Source: Vibrio sinaloensis DSM 21326 (GTDB lineage Bacteria; Pseudomonadota; Gammaproteobacteria; Enterobacterales; Vibrionaceae). From it: a stretch of 46,503 nt of DNA. The notes below the pieces were generated by a model, which saw nothing but the letters and a program-made list of their open reading frames with translations, was not told the DNA's origin and ran no database searches. The translations under genes were made by a program, and so were the position numbers. The DNA is taken from the NCBI RefSeq assembly GCF_000189275.1, contig NZ_AEVT01000073.1:1-46503 (forward strand). Reading direction: 5' to 3'. Positions 37,246 through 45,535 of the stretch are shown one piece after another. Position 1 is the first letter of the stretch. Every line of letters begins with the position of its first letter.

Positions 37246-37623
37246 TTACTTGGCAGTGCATTTCCCGTAGTACTGAGATGGAATCAGGTCACCACCAAAG
37301 CCAACTGTGTTTCGACTATGAACTGTATCCATTTTATTTGTAATCGTAGTGACCATCACATTACCTGTCCCTGTCGCTTCCAAAAATGACACATGATCAT
37401 TCCCAGAAACCTTTACCACCTCATTACTACCATTGTTCCCCAGCACATAAACTTTGTCGACATCGGGATCAATCAGATATCTAAGAATGAAATCACTCTT
37501 TGCCATATGAACACCTTCTGGGTCTGTATACTTTTTATATACGCACTCTAAAGTGCTGGTAGAAGCGATGGATGAACTGGAGACAAAACAGAGAGCAATG
37601 AGAAGTAAACTATTGAACTTCAT
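37246..37623 (-). CDS. secreted cassette protein, unknown function
   Basis: 125 residues from the ATG at 37623, preceded by AAGGTAGGTTTTTG; a TTG one codon earlier is also possible. A signal peptide (about 1-21, LLLIALCFVSSSSIAS) leads to a beta-rich domain with cysteines in LECVYK and YGKCTAK that may pair. No family is recognised. The attC before its start is normal and the one after its stop is short. Confidence 0.6.
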   Translation of the reverse strand: MKFNSLLLIALCFVSSSSIASTSTLECVYKKYTDPEGVHMAKSDFILRYLIDPDVDKVYVLGNNGSNEVVKVSGNDHVSFLEATGTGNVMVTTITNKMDTVHSRNTVGFGGDLIPSQYYGKCTAK

Positions 37624-37706
37624 CAAAAACCTACCTTATAAGATATTTTCCGAGGAATTTTACTCTCATCTGTTTTATAGTTTGTGACATATGCCACAAA
37701 GCACAC

Positions 37707-37826
37707 AGTAGCCAATTAAGGAGTGAAGCACGCAACGACGACACTCAATTTAACCACCGTAGTCACCAAACTTAGCCAAAACTAAAAATGCCAAGCGTGC
37801 TGAATCACTCTTAAATTGCTTGTTAT
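37707..37826 (-). repeat. attC 6 (of the 37831 cassette)
   Basis: AGTAGCCAATTAAGGAGTG ... GCTTGTTAT; R' reads AGTAGCC and the central part is divergent. Confidence 0.75.
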
Positions 37827-37830
37827 GTCG

Positions 37831-38238
37831 CTACTCGCCACCACCCAAATCAAAAAAGTTTATACCACCAGAACCATCTAGGCTGGTATTCGTCACTTTA
37901 CTATTAGATTCTACATTTACTTCTGCATATAGTAAGTAGCTTTCAAATGATGGAACTTCAGATACGTTAAATAGGATCTTTCCGACAGACTTTTGAAAAT
38001 CCAACAAGTCGCCAAGATCTTCATGTAGTTCTAAAGCTAACTCTTTATTGTATGGCAGCAACATGCCATAAGCAACTGATTTATAGAATCGGTCATTACT
38101 GCGATTAATCTGGTTCAATACCCTACTAATCTCATGAAACGAATAGATGTTCTTTTTCCCAAATTTAGCACACAGCTTAGGAGCTACATCGTTAGCCACA
38201 GACTGAACATAAGCCTTTTTATTCACGAGCTTAAGCAT
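37831..38238 (-). CDS. cassette protein, unknown function
   Basis: 135 residues from the ATG at 38238, with AGGAGGTTAGAT upstream; the longer frame to 38292 begins in attC DNA. It is helical at the N-terminus (YVQSVANDVAPKLCAKFGKK) and ends Gly/Ser-rich (DGSGGINFFDLGGGE). No signal peptide or membrane segment, and no family is recognised. Confidence 0.6.
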   Translation of the reverse strand: MLKLVNKKAYVQSVANDVAPKLCAKFGKKNIYSFHEISRVLNQINRSNDRFYKSVAYGMLLPYNKELALELHEDLGDLLDFQKSVGKILFNVSEVPSFESYLLYAEVNVESNSKVTNTSLDGSGGINFFDLGGGE

Positions 38239-38256
38239 ATCTAACCTCCTTGCTAC

Positions 38257-38283
38257 ATAATGCCTTGCAACGCAATACCAAAG
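38257..38283 (-). repeat. partial attC fused to attC 7
   Basis: ATAATGCC ... CAACGCAATACCAAAGTC copies the first part of a type with GCAACGCAATACCAATGCC and then joins CGCCGCATTAAGG of attC 7. It is a remnant of a second attC. Confidence 0.6.
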
Positions 38284-38404
38284 TCGCCGCATTAAGGTGT
38301 GAGTAACGCGACCACGAAAACCAACCTTACCACCGTAAACACTGAACTCAACGATGGAATGAAAAATGGCAACCGTTGGGAACCACTCTTAATTGCTTTG
38401 TTAT
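38284..38404 (-). repeat. attC 7 (of the 38401 cassette)
   Basis: CGCCGCATTAAGGTGTGAG ... GCTTTGTTAT; R' is not TAACGCC because of the fused repeat beside it. Confidence 0.8.
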
Positions 38405-39246
38405 TTGTTTTTTCTCGGCTTCTGTCTTTTCGAATCGTGCCAGTTAAGTTCGCTATTCACGGGGCAATCTGCCATATGGTACGAGTAAAAGCGGGGAGAA
38501 ATTGGCGGCAGATTAACTTCTAGACCAAATTGCTCTGGCGTCAGAACCTTAGTTTTTAACGATCTAACTACAGGGTTATTCTTCTGTGTTTCTAAGTTTT
38601 TAACCAACCTAAAATCCATAGTTAAAAAACAGTAGCAGTCATTTCTTTCCGCCAAGACTATATGCCAGATATCCTGTGAGTTTTTCTTACCTAGCACTCG
38701 AATTAAGTCCTGATAAAGTGGGTCAGATTTTGATGCCAACCTATCTTTTCTTTGCTCTTCAAGACTTCTACAGCCGAAGCCAATAGCCAATGTATAATCC
38801 GGGTCATGGATAATTCGCATATCAAGCGCTTTAAATAATGAGTTATCAAACATCCCATAGCCTTGAAATCTTCCCATAGGTTGAGTTAATTGTTCGTCTT
38901 TCAATTCATCAGAAAGGCACAGCTCAATGACCCCACGCCTAGCTAAATCTACAATACTTGGCAAATATTTAATTGAGGCAAATTCACGATCTTCGCAGCC
39001 ATTTCTATGCACTGGAATTCTAGATAGGTAACCAGTATCTATTGTAGTATCGCCCCACTTTTTTCTACCACTGGATATCCATGCGGTTTCATGAGTAACA
39101 CCGTGAAACAGAACTGTGTTATCCACTAAAATTGAAGTAACTTTGAGCTTGCGTAGATTTTTTTCGATACATGAATTTCGGAACTCAATGTATTTATCTA
39201 CAACTTTAGGAAGTAATTTATACTGAAATCTTTGTTTTAAAGTCAC
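38401..39246 (-). CDS. PIN-like domain cassette protein
   Basis: 281 residues from a GTG at 39246, seven bases after GGAGGAG; the frame to 39288 starts in attC DNA. PIN-like acidic residues are in place: SILVDNTVLF (Asp42), then late in the protein QDIWHIVLAE (Asp192, His195) and CFLTMDFRLVKNL (Asp211), the D-x-x-H ... T-x-D pattern of PIN/VapC-type ribonucleases. The insert between them is longer than in VapC, and no antitoxin gene is next to it. The C-terminus (SELNWHDSKRQKPRK) is the source of the relic at the array end. Activity is inference. Confidence 0.5.
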   Translation of the reverse strand: MTLKQRFQYKLLPKVVDKYIEFRNSCIEKNLRKLKVTSILVDNTVLFHGVTHETAWISSGRKKWGDTTIDTGYLSRIPVHRNGCEDREFASIKYLPSIVDLARRGVIELCLSDELKDEQLTQPMGRFQGYGMFDNSLFKALDMRIIHDPDYTLAIGFGCRSLEEQRKDRLASKSDPLYQDLIRVLGKKNSQDIWHIVLAERNDCYCFLTMDFRLVKNLETQKNNPVVRSLKTKVLTPEQFGLEVNLPPISPRFYSYHMADCPVNSELNWHDSKRQKPRKNK

Positions 39247-39277
39247 TGAAGCTCCTCCACGCTTGTGCTCAAACACA

Positions 39278-39398
39278 TAACGCCGCATTAAGTAGTGAGC
39301 AACACTACCACCGAACCTGAACTATTGTGCCGTAAACACTGAAGCCAACCAAACCCCAAATGCCATGCGTTGCCAATCTGCCTTAAATGCATTGTTAT
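39278..39398 (-). repeat. attC 8 (of the 39395 cassette)
   Basis: TAACGCCGCATTAAGTAGTG ... GCATTGTTAT; shares the GTGCCGTAAACAC subtype with attC 12. Confidence 0.88.
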
Positions 39399-39739
39399 TC
39401 GTACTCTTGGCTATTAACATCATCAATGATCGAACGGAGTTTGTTCAACTTAAGCTCTGTCAGTATTACGGAAACAAAAAAGTACATTGAAGCAGATATC
39501 AACACAAAGTTCAGTGGACTATCACCTTCCGAGTTAATACCGTATAAACCCATAAATAGAAACCAACAAGCTAATATTGATAAGGCTGTATCATTAGTTT
39601 TAACCCTATATTTGTTAGCGGCTATATCCTTATTAATTGATACTGAATTTGACAGCCCTTCAAGCTTCACAACTACTTTTCTAGCTTTACACTCAGCCTT
39701 AAAGCCATGATTCTTTAACAAATTCACTAAGTCTTCCAC
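39395..39739 (-). CDS. small cassette membrane protein
   Basis: 114 residues from the GTG at 39739, eight bases after AAGGA; the ATG at 39769 lies in attC 9. A charged N-terminal domain (VEDLVNLLKNHGFKAECKARKVVV) is followed by two membrane segments (ALSILACWFLFMGLYG and FVLISASMYFFVSVIL) and a short helical tail. Function is unknown. Confidence 0.55.
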   Translation of the reverse strand: MEDLVNLLKNHGFKAECKARKVVVKLEGLSNSVSINKDIAANKYRVKTNDTALSILACWFLFMGLYGINSEGDSPLNFVLISASMYFFVSVILTELKLNKLRSIIDDVNSQEYE

Positions 39740-39768
39740 GTAATATATCCTTATTTGATTTGTACGCA

Positions 39769-39861
39769 TAAAGCCGCATTAAGGTGTGAGTGGCGCTTGG
39801 CTATACTTGAGCGAAGCGAAACTGCCAAGCGTTGCGAATCACTCTTAAATGCTTTGTTAGC
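39769..39861 (-). repeat. attC 9 (of the 39870 cassette), short form
   Basis: About 93 bp. It shares GCGCTTGGCTATACTTGAGC with attC 5, and R' reads TAAAGCC rather than TAACGCC. Confidence 0.78.
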
Positions 39862-39869
39862 CGACACTT

Positions 39870-40421
39870 TTAGACTATATGATCATCAACTGCTTTTTGA
39901 AGATGAGTAGCTAACTGAAAAATGAACTCCATGTCTTCAAAGTTTGATTCATAGCTCAATTCTTTTGAAGTCAGTCCTGTATGCGCTATTTGATGCCGAG
40001 ACAATAAGATCCCATCAAGTCTTTCCTTTGCTTCATCACGTGAAAGACCTTCAGAATTCCAACAAGTAGTAACCTTCGTTAAACCGAGAGTATCTTTAAG
40101 TAATTGGTCAATATTTTTTGTATTGGGAGTGTTAAACCATCTCAGTTTTTTTTCGACATTCTGAGGAAGTGAATCATCTAAAGGATCAGACCCACAATCT
40201 GACGTGATATCCGCTAGTTTTCGACGCACGAGAGACTCAACAAAATCTTGCCAATACGCAACCAAATGAAACACGTAAGTTTGGTTTAAATATCTAATTT
40301 TGCGATCAAATTTACGTGTTGTTTCGATATCCAGATCATTCTGTATATGTTGTACATACTTTAACCGCACTAACTGGCGGCTAAACATTTGTAACGGAGA
40401 CTTTCTTAAGTCAATTTTCAT
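39870..40421 (-). CDS. HEPN-domain cassette protein
   Basis: 183 residues, all-helical. The signature is RLDGILLSRHQIAHTGL: Arg142-x4-His147 (RHQIAH), the R-x4-6-H motif of HEPN RNases of the RiboL-PSP type. The long N-terminal helix has an aromatic YVFHLVAYWQDFVESLVRRKL block also seen in that group. HEPN proteins act as RNases in toxin-antitoxin and phage-defence systems. No partner gene is in the cassette, so self-control or a distant partner is needed (inference). Confidence 0.65.
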   Translation of the reverse strand: MKIDLRKSPLQMFSRQLVRLKYVQHIQNDLDIETTRKFDRKIRYLNQTYVFHLVAYWQDFVESLVRRKLADITSDCGSDPLDDSLPQNVEKKLRWFNTPNTKNIDQLLKDTLGLTKVTTCWNSEGLSRDEAKERLDGILLSRHQIAHTGLTSKELSYESNFEDMEFIFQLATHLQKAVDDHIV

Positions 40422-40448
40422 TTATTACCTGCTGAATACAATGACGGC

Positions 40449-40570
40449 TAACGCCGCGTTAAGTGGTGAACAACGCGACCGCCTAACCTAAAATATTGGG
40501 TCGTAAACACTAAAGTTAATTCAAACCCAAAATGCCAAGCGTTGTGAATCCGTCTTAAACGCTTTGTTAT
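40449..40570 (-). repeat. attC 10 (of the 40573 cassette)
   Basis: TAACGCCGCGTTAAGTGGTG ... GCTTTGTTAT; full R' and R''. Confidence 0.88.
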
Positions 40571-40572
40571 GT

Positions 40573-41475
40573 TTATATTTCAAGCCACTGGTATGGCGCT
40601 GCTAACCCCATAACTAGTTCATGTCCTCTGTGAGAAGGAACGATACGTTTGGACACGTCATGCTCTAATTTAAATGAACCAAAACACAATACTTTTTTAC
40701 CCGGTGTGATGAAACTATGATTTAAGCCGAACTTTAAACGAGCAATAGGGTAAATATTATTCCCTTTACCTTGAAATTTTGGAGAAAGCTCAGCTGAAGA
40801 AAAACGCCTAGTTGGGGTACTAAAATTGACTTTATTAACCTGACCTATAACCGCAGCTTTAACCGTACCGTTAGCAAGTACCTTTTGATGTAATTGATCA
40901 TAATGCTTAACGTCAAAGAAAAATTCATCCCACCTTAATTTTTCTTTATCTACCATAACGAAAATTGACTGACGCATTATTGGGTTTTTACGCCCATATT
41001 CATAAAGGTCAAGCAAACCATTTAGACTATTTACATAAGGCAATTTTCTACCGCGTGTTCTATAGGTTCGTTTTACTGTGTCGTGGTTATGATTTTTTAA
41101 AAAATCATTTTCCTTACCTTTCATTTTCATTTGGTCCTTATCATCCATCAAATGAATGCGAAAAACTCGACTACCATTAGCTAGGGCTGTAAGGACTTCA
41201 TTTGTTGAGCCTGCTGCGTCAATTATTTGTTTTCCTTTTGTAGCAAAAGAACAAGTAATTGAATGATCTTCATATTTCGCCAACCTGAAGTAAGCTGGAA
41301 CTTGAGTTGTCCTTGACTTACCAACCCTTTGACTAGCTGAAACATACTTAAGTTCTGCTTCACAGCCTTTTCCACCACAATATATTGGATTCGGTCTTCC
41401 AAAAGGTAGGTAATTCAAAATTGTTACTTGGTTTCGATTTGAATCATAACCAAATGGAATCTTCACTCCACTCAC
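40573..41475 (-). CDS. cassette protein with N-terminal zinc-binding-like cysteines
   Basis: 300 residues from a GTG at 41475 with AGGAG six bases upstream. The N-terminus has YCGGKGCEAEL (C-x4-C) and, after AYFRLAKYED, HSITC, an arrangement resembling the zinc-ribbon-like front of CoiA-like proteins. A basic linker (KRTYRTRGRKLPYV) and a C-terminal beta-rich part follow. No nuclease motif is certain. It is soluble; no signal peptide. A nucleic-acid role would be a guess. Confidence 0.5.
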   Translation of the reverse strand: MSGVKIPFGYDSNRNQVTILNYLPFGRPNPIYCGGKGCEAELKYVSASQRVGKSRTTQVPAYFRLAKYEDHSITCSFATKGKQIIDAAGSTNEVLTALANGSRVFRIHLMDDKDQMKMKGKENDFLKNHNHDTVKRTYRTRGRKLPYVNSLNGLLDLYEYGRKNPIMRQSIFVMVDKEKLRWDEFFFDVKHYDQLHQKVLANGTVKAAVIGQVNKVNFSTPTRRFSSAELSPKFQGKGNNIYPIARLKFGLNHSFITPGKKVLCFGSFKLEHDVSKRIVPSHRGHELVMGLAAPYQWLEI

Positions 41476-41493
41476 AGAACTCTCCTATAAACA

Positions 41494-41614
41494 TAACGCC
41501 CTGTTAAGGGGTGAGCAACGCAATACAAAAAGCCGCCGCATACCACCTTAAACACTAAAACCAACGCATAGTAAAAATGCCACGCGTTGCGAATCCCTCT
41601 TGAACAGTTTGTTA
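41494..41614 (-). repeat. attC 11 (of the 41756/41622 cassette)
   Basis: TAACGCCCTGTTAAGGGGTG ... CAGTTTGTTAA; nearly the same as attC 13 and 16. Confidence 0.88.
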
Positions 41615-41621
41615 AATGCCT

Positions 41622-41705
41622 TTACATCCCACTTTTCTCAATAACTTCTAACAAAAGCAATATAAATGTTAATAATTTTATAGCCAAATCAAGCAATAAC
41701 GACAT
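41622..41705 (-). CDS. 27-residue hydrophobic peptide, TisB-like
   Basis: Below the usual ORF size. ATG at 41705 (or GTG at 41708) follows TTAGGAG with 8 (or 5) bases spacing; the stop is 7 bases before attC 11. The peptide begins MSLLLDLAIKLLTFILLLLE and ends VIEKSGM: an Asp near the start, a leucine-rich helix, then Glu and Lys. Length and the D-x-A-I ... LL[D/E]xxxK pattern resemble E. coli TisB (29 residues), a membrane-depolarising toxin. It shares a cassette with the 41756 gene. The function is inference. Confidence 0.5.
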   Translation of the reverse strand: MSLLLDLAIKLLTFILLLLEVIEKSGM

Positions 41706-41755
41706 CACTTTTTCTCCTAATTACGTTTCGACATAACTAGGTTACAACTGGAAAA

Positions 41756-42421
41756 CTATTTTCTAGTGGGGGGAATTTCGACACTTGATAAGTTCAGCAT
41801 TAACGACTTTTCCGAAACTACTCGTAAACGATGATCAAAAAGTCGACGACCTTGCATCAGAGGGTTAACTTCAAACAACGTCAATTTTGCGCCCGAATCT
41901 TCTACAACATCCTTAAGCCAATGACTGTAACCACGACATGCCGAGATGATGTCCAGAGATATGCTGTTTTTGTCTAGCAAGCCGATACCAACTGTAGCAA
42001 AAGAGAAAGCCAGATGAAGTACTGGCTTAAAGGGAGAAAACACCTCTTTCCGAGCTCTTTCTCTTACATCAACGCCATAATCTTTCCATCTATCCCATAA
42101 CACGCACATTTCAGTACCAGTCAAGCTGTGTATTTGTATCCAAGATACAGCTTGAAAGACTTTATCAACCAAGATTTTATTTGCAGTTTCTAATCGAGCT
42201 TCGAATCTTCGCAATGCAACTTTAGAGAAGTCTTGGCAAGCAAACCCTTTGTAGCCAGTCATATCGACAGGCTTGTAACCGTCTTGTCGAGCGCCAAGGT
42301 ACATAATTGAGTCAATTAACTGGTTTCTCTTTTCAAAGCTTCTTTCAGTCTGCTCTGGATACACAAGTATCGCAAAAAATGCTGCGGCTCCAATTATGTC
42401 ATTCGATACTTCGATATTCAT
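41756..42421 (-). CDS. cassette protein, unknown function
   Basis: 221 residues, soluble, mixed helix and strand, begins MNIEVSNDIIGAAAFFAILVYPEQTERSFEKRNQ. Two helical stretches and a C-terminal strand region (KLTLFEVNPLMQGRRLFDHRL) are visible; no family is recognised. AGAGGTTGT precedes the ATG. A 27-residue peptide gene follows it 50 bases downstream inside the same cassette, which makes this a two-gene cassette. Confidence 0.55.
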   Translation of the reverse strand: MNIEVSNDIIGAAAFFAILVYPEQTERSFEKRNQLIDSIMYLGARQDGYKPVDMTGYKGFACQDFSKVALRRFEARLETANKILVDKVFQAVSWIQIHSLTGTEMCVLWDRWKDYGVDVRERARKEVFSPFKPVLHLAFSFATVGIGLLDKNSISLDIISACRGYSHWLKDVVEDSGAKLTLFEVNPLMQGRRLFDHRLRVVSEKSLMLNLSSVEIPPTRK

Positions 42422-42436
42422 ACAACCTCTGGCATT

Positions 42437-42558
42437 TAACGCCGCGTTAAGTAGTGAGCAACACTACCACTGAACCTAACCTATTGTGCCGTAAACACTA
42501 AAACTGATTCAAACCCAAAGTGCCAAGCGTTGCGAATCTGTCTTAAACGCTTTGTTAT
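42437..42558 (-). repeat. attC 12 (of the 42567 cassette)
   Basis: TAACGCCGCGTTAAGTAGTG ... GCTTTGTTAT; close to attC 8, sharing GTGCCGTAAACAC. Confidence 0.88.
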
Positions 42559-42566
42559 GCTCGTAC

Positions 42567-42917
42567 TTAAAGAAATTGAAGGACTAAACAAGCAATGAAC
42601 GCTGGCAGACCCGCTATGAAGAAAACTAAGCCTGTTTGGTAATTCATTCGATAGTGCTCTCGTTCGTCTTTTTCGAAATCATGCCCTTCTACCATTTTGT
42701 AGACTTTATCTGTTCTAGGGTCATCTAACCGAGTCGTCTTGCTATGGACACCGCCTTCCCACATTAGCTTCGCCAAAACCCATATGACGATGACGACAAA
42801 GAAAAGAAAATCGACCAACTGAGTAGTAGCAAAGAATGGGACAAACTGGGCTAGAGCGATAACAACAAGAGCTGCTGAGAGATTAATTAGAACTACTTTC
42901 TTGAATAAATCGAGCAA
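42567..42917 (-). CDS. small cassette membrane protein
   Basis: 116 residues from a TTG at 42917, six bases after AGGAG; the ATG at 42923 directly abuts that site, which makes TTG likelier. There are three hydrophobic stretches: about 7-27 (VVLINLSAALVVIALAQFV), 32-52 and 93-114 (TGLVFFIAGLPAFIACLVLQ), with a charged loop (TTRLDDPRTDKVYKMVEGHD) between the last two. Function is unknown. Confidence 0.55.
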   Translation of the reverse strand: MLDLFKKVVLINLSAALVVIALAQFVPFFATTQLVDFLFFVVIVIWVLAKLMWEGGVHSKTTRLDDPRTDKVYKMVEGHDFEKDEREHYRMNYQTGLVFFIAGLPAFIACLVLQFL

Positions 42918-42934
42918 AATCATCTCCTAGAGCA

Positions 42935-43056
42935 TAACGCCCTGTTAAGGTGTGAGCAACGCAATACCAATGCCGCCGCATACCACCTTAAACACTAAAC
43001 GCAACGCATAGTACAAATGCCACGCGTTGCGAATCACTCTTAAACAGTTTGTTAGC
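42935..43056 (-). repeat. attC 13 (of the 43064 cassette)
   Basis: TAACGCCCTGTTAAGGTGTG ... CAGTTTGTTAG; differs from attC 16 at only about three positions. Confidence 0.9.
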
Positions 43057-43063
43057 CGCTTTT

Positions 43064-44167
43064 CTATTTTGAATTTGTACTTTTTCCAACATCAACTTTT
43101 TTCAGGAGTTCCATGATAATTTCATGCATATTAATTGGATATGGATCGGAACTAACTTTCGAAAAGTCTCTGGCTGCAAAAAGGCGGCTTGCAACTTCTA
43201 ACTTTATTTTATGCTGCTCTTCATCTGGTAAAGATGCAATGTACGGAGATATTGTTTTAAGATCCAAAGATGTTTGTAAGTGCCTATATTGTTGCTCCCT
43301 GTGCTTTGCAGACTCTCTCGCAAGATATGCTGCTGGGACTGATAACAACATAGCCAGAACAATACGAAATAATGATTTTTGCCACTGGAATTCTGCGCTA
43401 GTAGTTTCCAAAAAAGAATATCCTACAACAACCACTATGGTAAGCATGCAGGCGAGTGATGCATAACGAAGCCAATTTGCCATTTTCTTTTCTTCTGCTG
43501 CACTTTCTTCATAATCACCAGAAATCGCCCGACCAGAAACATGCCCTAAAATATCATCTATTTGTTTGTTCTTTGACTCTACATCTCCCAGCGCTTGTTT
43601 ATATAACTCTGTAACATTCGCAATTTCAGCATTAGCAGTATCATTTATTTTACTAACGCGATCATTAAGCTCAGTAATTCGTAAATCATTTTCACTAAGC
43701 AATTTCTTGATTCTTTGATCATGTTGTAAATGTGAATCTGATAGCTTTTTCAGGTTAGTTTTAACTGACTTGAAGCTAGTCACTTCAGCGTCATTTTTCA
43801 AACTATTATCCAATTTTAACGATTGATATTCTAAGGGGGAGTTTTCAATCAAGTTTTGAAACTTAGTCGATTTTCTAACTAACTCGTCACTAATGCTAGC
43901 CATCTGATTATCAACATCTTTAAGTTTAGCTATTCCTTGACCAATAGATAGACCATATATTGCGACAGCTTTTGCCGATGATGTTAGTTTGTCGATATCG
44001 TCTTCTTGAGAAACTTTTGAGTATTCAGTCAGGTGCTGAAGGAAGGAAGATACACCATCCCTAACTTGCTTTGATACCGGTTTATCTTCTATGTAGATTG
44101 TTAGGCTATCGACGAGCTCACGTAACTCCGACACCATATCATCTATTTCAATTAAAACACTTTCCAT
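43064..44167 (-). CDS. cassette coiled-coil membrane protein
   Basis: 367 residues. The N-terminal two thirds (about 1-220) is nearly continuous helix with heptad-like leucines and charges (KSVKTNLKKLSDSHLQHDQRIKKLL). Two membrane segments follow at about 228-250 (YASLACMLTIVVVVGYSFL) and 262-282 (LFRIVLAMLLSVPAAYLA), then a short cytosolic tail. It could be a membrane-bound scaffold; no known family. It is among the largest genes in the array. Confidence 0.6.
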   Translation of the reverse strand: MESVLIEIDDMVSELRELVDSLTIYIEDKPVSKQVRDGVSSFLQHLTEYSKVSQEDDIDKLTSSAKAVAIYGLSIGQGIAKLKDVDNQMASISDELVRKSTKFQNLIENSPLEYQSLKLDNSLKNDAEVTSFKSVKTNLKKLSDSHLQHDQRIKKLLSENDLRITELNDRVSKINDTANAEIANVTELYKQALGDVESKNKQIDDILGHVSGRAISGDYEESAAEEKKMANWLRYASLACMLTIVVVVGYSFLETTSAEFQWQKSLFRIVLAMLLSVPAAYLARESAKHREQQYRHLQTSLDLKTISPYIASLPDEEQHKIKLEVASRLFAARDFSKVSSDPYPINMHEIIMELLKKVDVGKSTNSK

Positions 44168-44208
44168 TACTTCTCTCTATTAGTTCATAAAGCAACAACT
44201 TTGGCGGC

Positions 44209-44330
44209 TAACGCCGCGTTAAGTAGTGAGCAACGCTGAAACGAGACCTAAACAATTACGCAGTAAACACTAAAAACAACCATGACTCAGAGCTCCATGC
44301 GTTGGGAATCTGCCTTAAACGCCTTGTTAT
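44209..44330 (-). repeat. attC 14 (of the 44287 cassette)
   Basis: TAACGCCGCGTTAAGTAGTG ... GCCTTGTTAT; the reading frame of its gene runs into it. Confidence 0.88.
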
Positions 44331-44880
44331 GCGATTGTTTTCGAGCTTCGATTTCCCTGACAACGCTCACTCCCAACGGGGTAAGCCAACAAATATCGTC
44401 TGATGGGTCAAGCATAGCTCCATTGACTAACCCCTTATCACGTAACTCAGAATATTTACTAATGTCGAAGCCATTTACCTCAGGGTTATTAAAGTTCAAA
44501 ATAAAGGAATTGGAGAGGCGCCTAGAAGCCAACTTCTCTACAAGTTGTACAGATTCCTCATCGAGCTGACCTATTGTGTTTTTCGCCGCAATAGGCAAAT
44601 CAACCATTTCTAGTCTTTTTCTCTCGTCTGGCTCTTTCGCCAAAGTCTCTATAAAATCTCGACTATATACATCTTGTTGCTGCTTAATATCCACTCTATT
44701 GGTGTGAATTTCAAAGCTGCCCATTTTAACTTTAATATCTCGTTCTTTGTCATCGTCTTGAGATGTGTAGTAAGCAACCAGTTTAGAGATCGGCTTTTTT
44801 AGGAGCACAACAATGTATAATATCAATAAGGGCCAGGCTATATTCTGAGCTATTGCTAAGACTAACTTTAAAATTTCCAT
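44287..44880 (-). CDS. cassette membrane protein with attC-encoded C-terminus
   Basis: 197 residues from the ATG at 44880, with CAGGAGGAAAA upstream; the 18 codons before it in the longer frame (to 44934) are attC DNA. One N-terminal membrane segment (about 8-28, AQNIAWPLLILYIVVLL) leads to a charged domain. The gene has no stop before attC 14: about 15 residues (HNKAFKADSQRMEL) are translated from the recombination site and the TGA is 44 bases inside it. The tail would change if another cassette were joined within the site. Function is unknown. Confidence 0.6.
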   Translation of the reverse strand: MEILKLVLAIAQNIAWPLLILYIVVLLKKPISKLVAYYTSQDDDKERDIKVKMGSFEIHTNRVDIKQQQDVYSRDFIETLAKEPDERKRLEMVDLPIAAKNTIGQLDEESVQLVEKLASRRLSNSFILNFNNPEVNGFDISKYSELRDKGLVNGAMLDPSDDICWLTPLGVSVVREIEARKQSHNKAFKADSQRMEL

Positions 44881-44896
44881 TTTTCCTCCTGTCGCA

Positions 44897-45020
44897 TAAC
44901 GCCCAATTAAGGGGTGAACAACGCCTCCACCCAAACCTAAAGCATTGTGCCATAAACACTAAAACTGAAGTAGAAGCAAAAGTGCCAAGCGTTGTGAATC
45001 CCTCTTAAATTGCTTGTTAT
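44897..45020 (-). repeat. attC 15 (of the 45035 cassette)
   Basis: TAACGCCCAATTAAGGGGTG ... TGCTTGTTAT; full R' and R''. Confidence 0.87.
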
Positions 45021-45034
45021 AAGCGTGTTTCGTT

Positions 45035-45517
45035 TTACCACTTTCTATCTAAATCTTCTGCGTATAAAGAAATAGCTCGCTGATACTCTTTAATTACATC
45101 ACTGTTCGTGGTTGATACTAAAAGTTCGAGTAGTAATGATGTTGCTTCTTTATGGCGCCCCAAGTTGTAGAGACACATGGCATAGAAAGGCTGAACTTCA
45201 ATGGAACTAGGGTACTCTCTTAGAGTTTGCTCAAAGTAGCTTAACGCCTCCGAATACATGCCAAGGCTTCGATAAGTACTCGCTAGCCCAAACAAAGCAT
45301 CAAACCTTTCTACTGACGATAAAAGACCTGAAAGAGATGACAGATAATGACTAATCGCTTCTTGCTCTTTACCTTCGTTGTCGTATGACCAAGCAATTTG
45401 CAAGTGAGCTTTAGCAGAACAAGCGTCATCGTTTAGCAGCGTTTTTAGCAAAGCTCTCGACTCTTGATACTTACCCTGTTTCCGCAATTCGATTGCTTGT
45501 TTGATGATACTTTCCAT
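45035..45517 (-). CDS. TPR-repeat cassette protein
   Basis: 160 residues forming about four tetratricopeptide repeats: IIKQAIELRKQGKYQESRAL, AHLQIAWSYDNEGKEQEAIS, LFGLASTYRSLGMYSEALS and FYAMCLYNLGRHKEATSLL each show the W/L-G-Y-A pattern of 34-residue units. A protein-binding scaffold is likely; there is no enzymatic motif. AGGAAAATT precedes the ATG. TPR genes are common in Vibrio superintegrons. Confidence 0.7.
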   Translation of the reverse strand: MESIIKQAIELRKQGKYQESRALLKTLLNDDACSAKAHLQIAWSYDNEGKEQEAISHYLSSLSGLLSSVERFDALFGLASTYRSLGMYSEALSYFEQTLREYPSSIEVQPFYAMCLYNLGRHKEATSLLLELLVSTTNSDVIKEYQRAISLYAEDLDRKW

Positions 45518-45535
45518 AATTTTCCTCGAAGCTTA

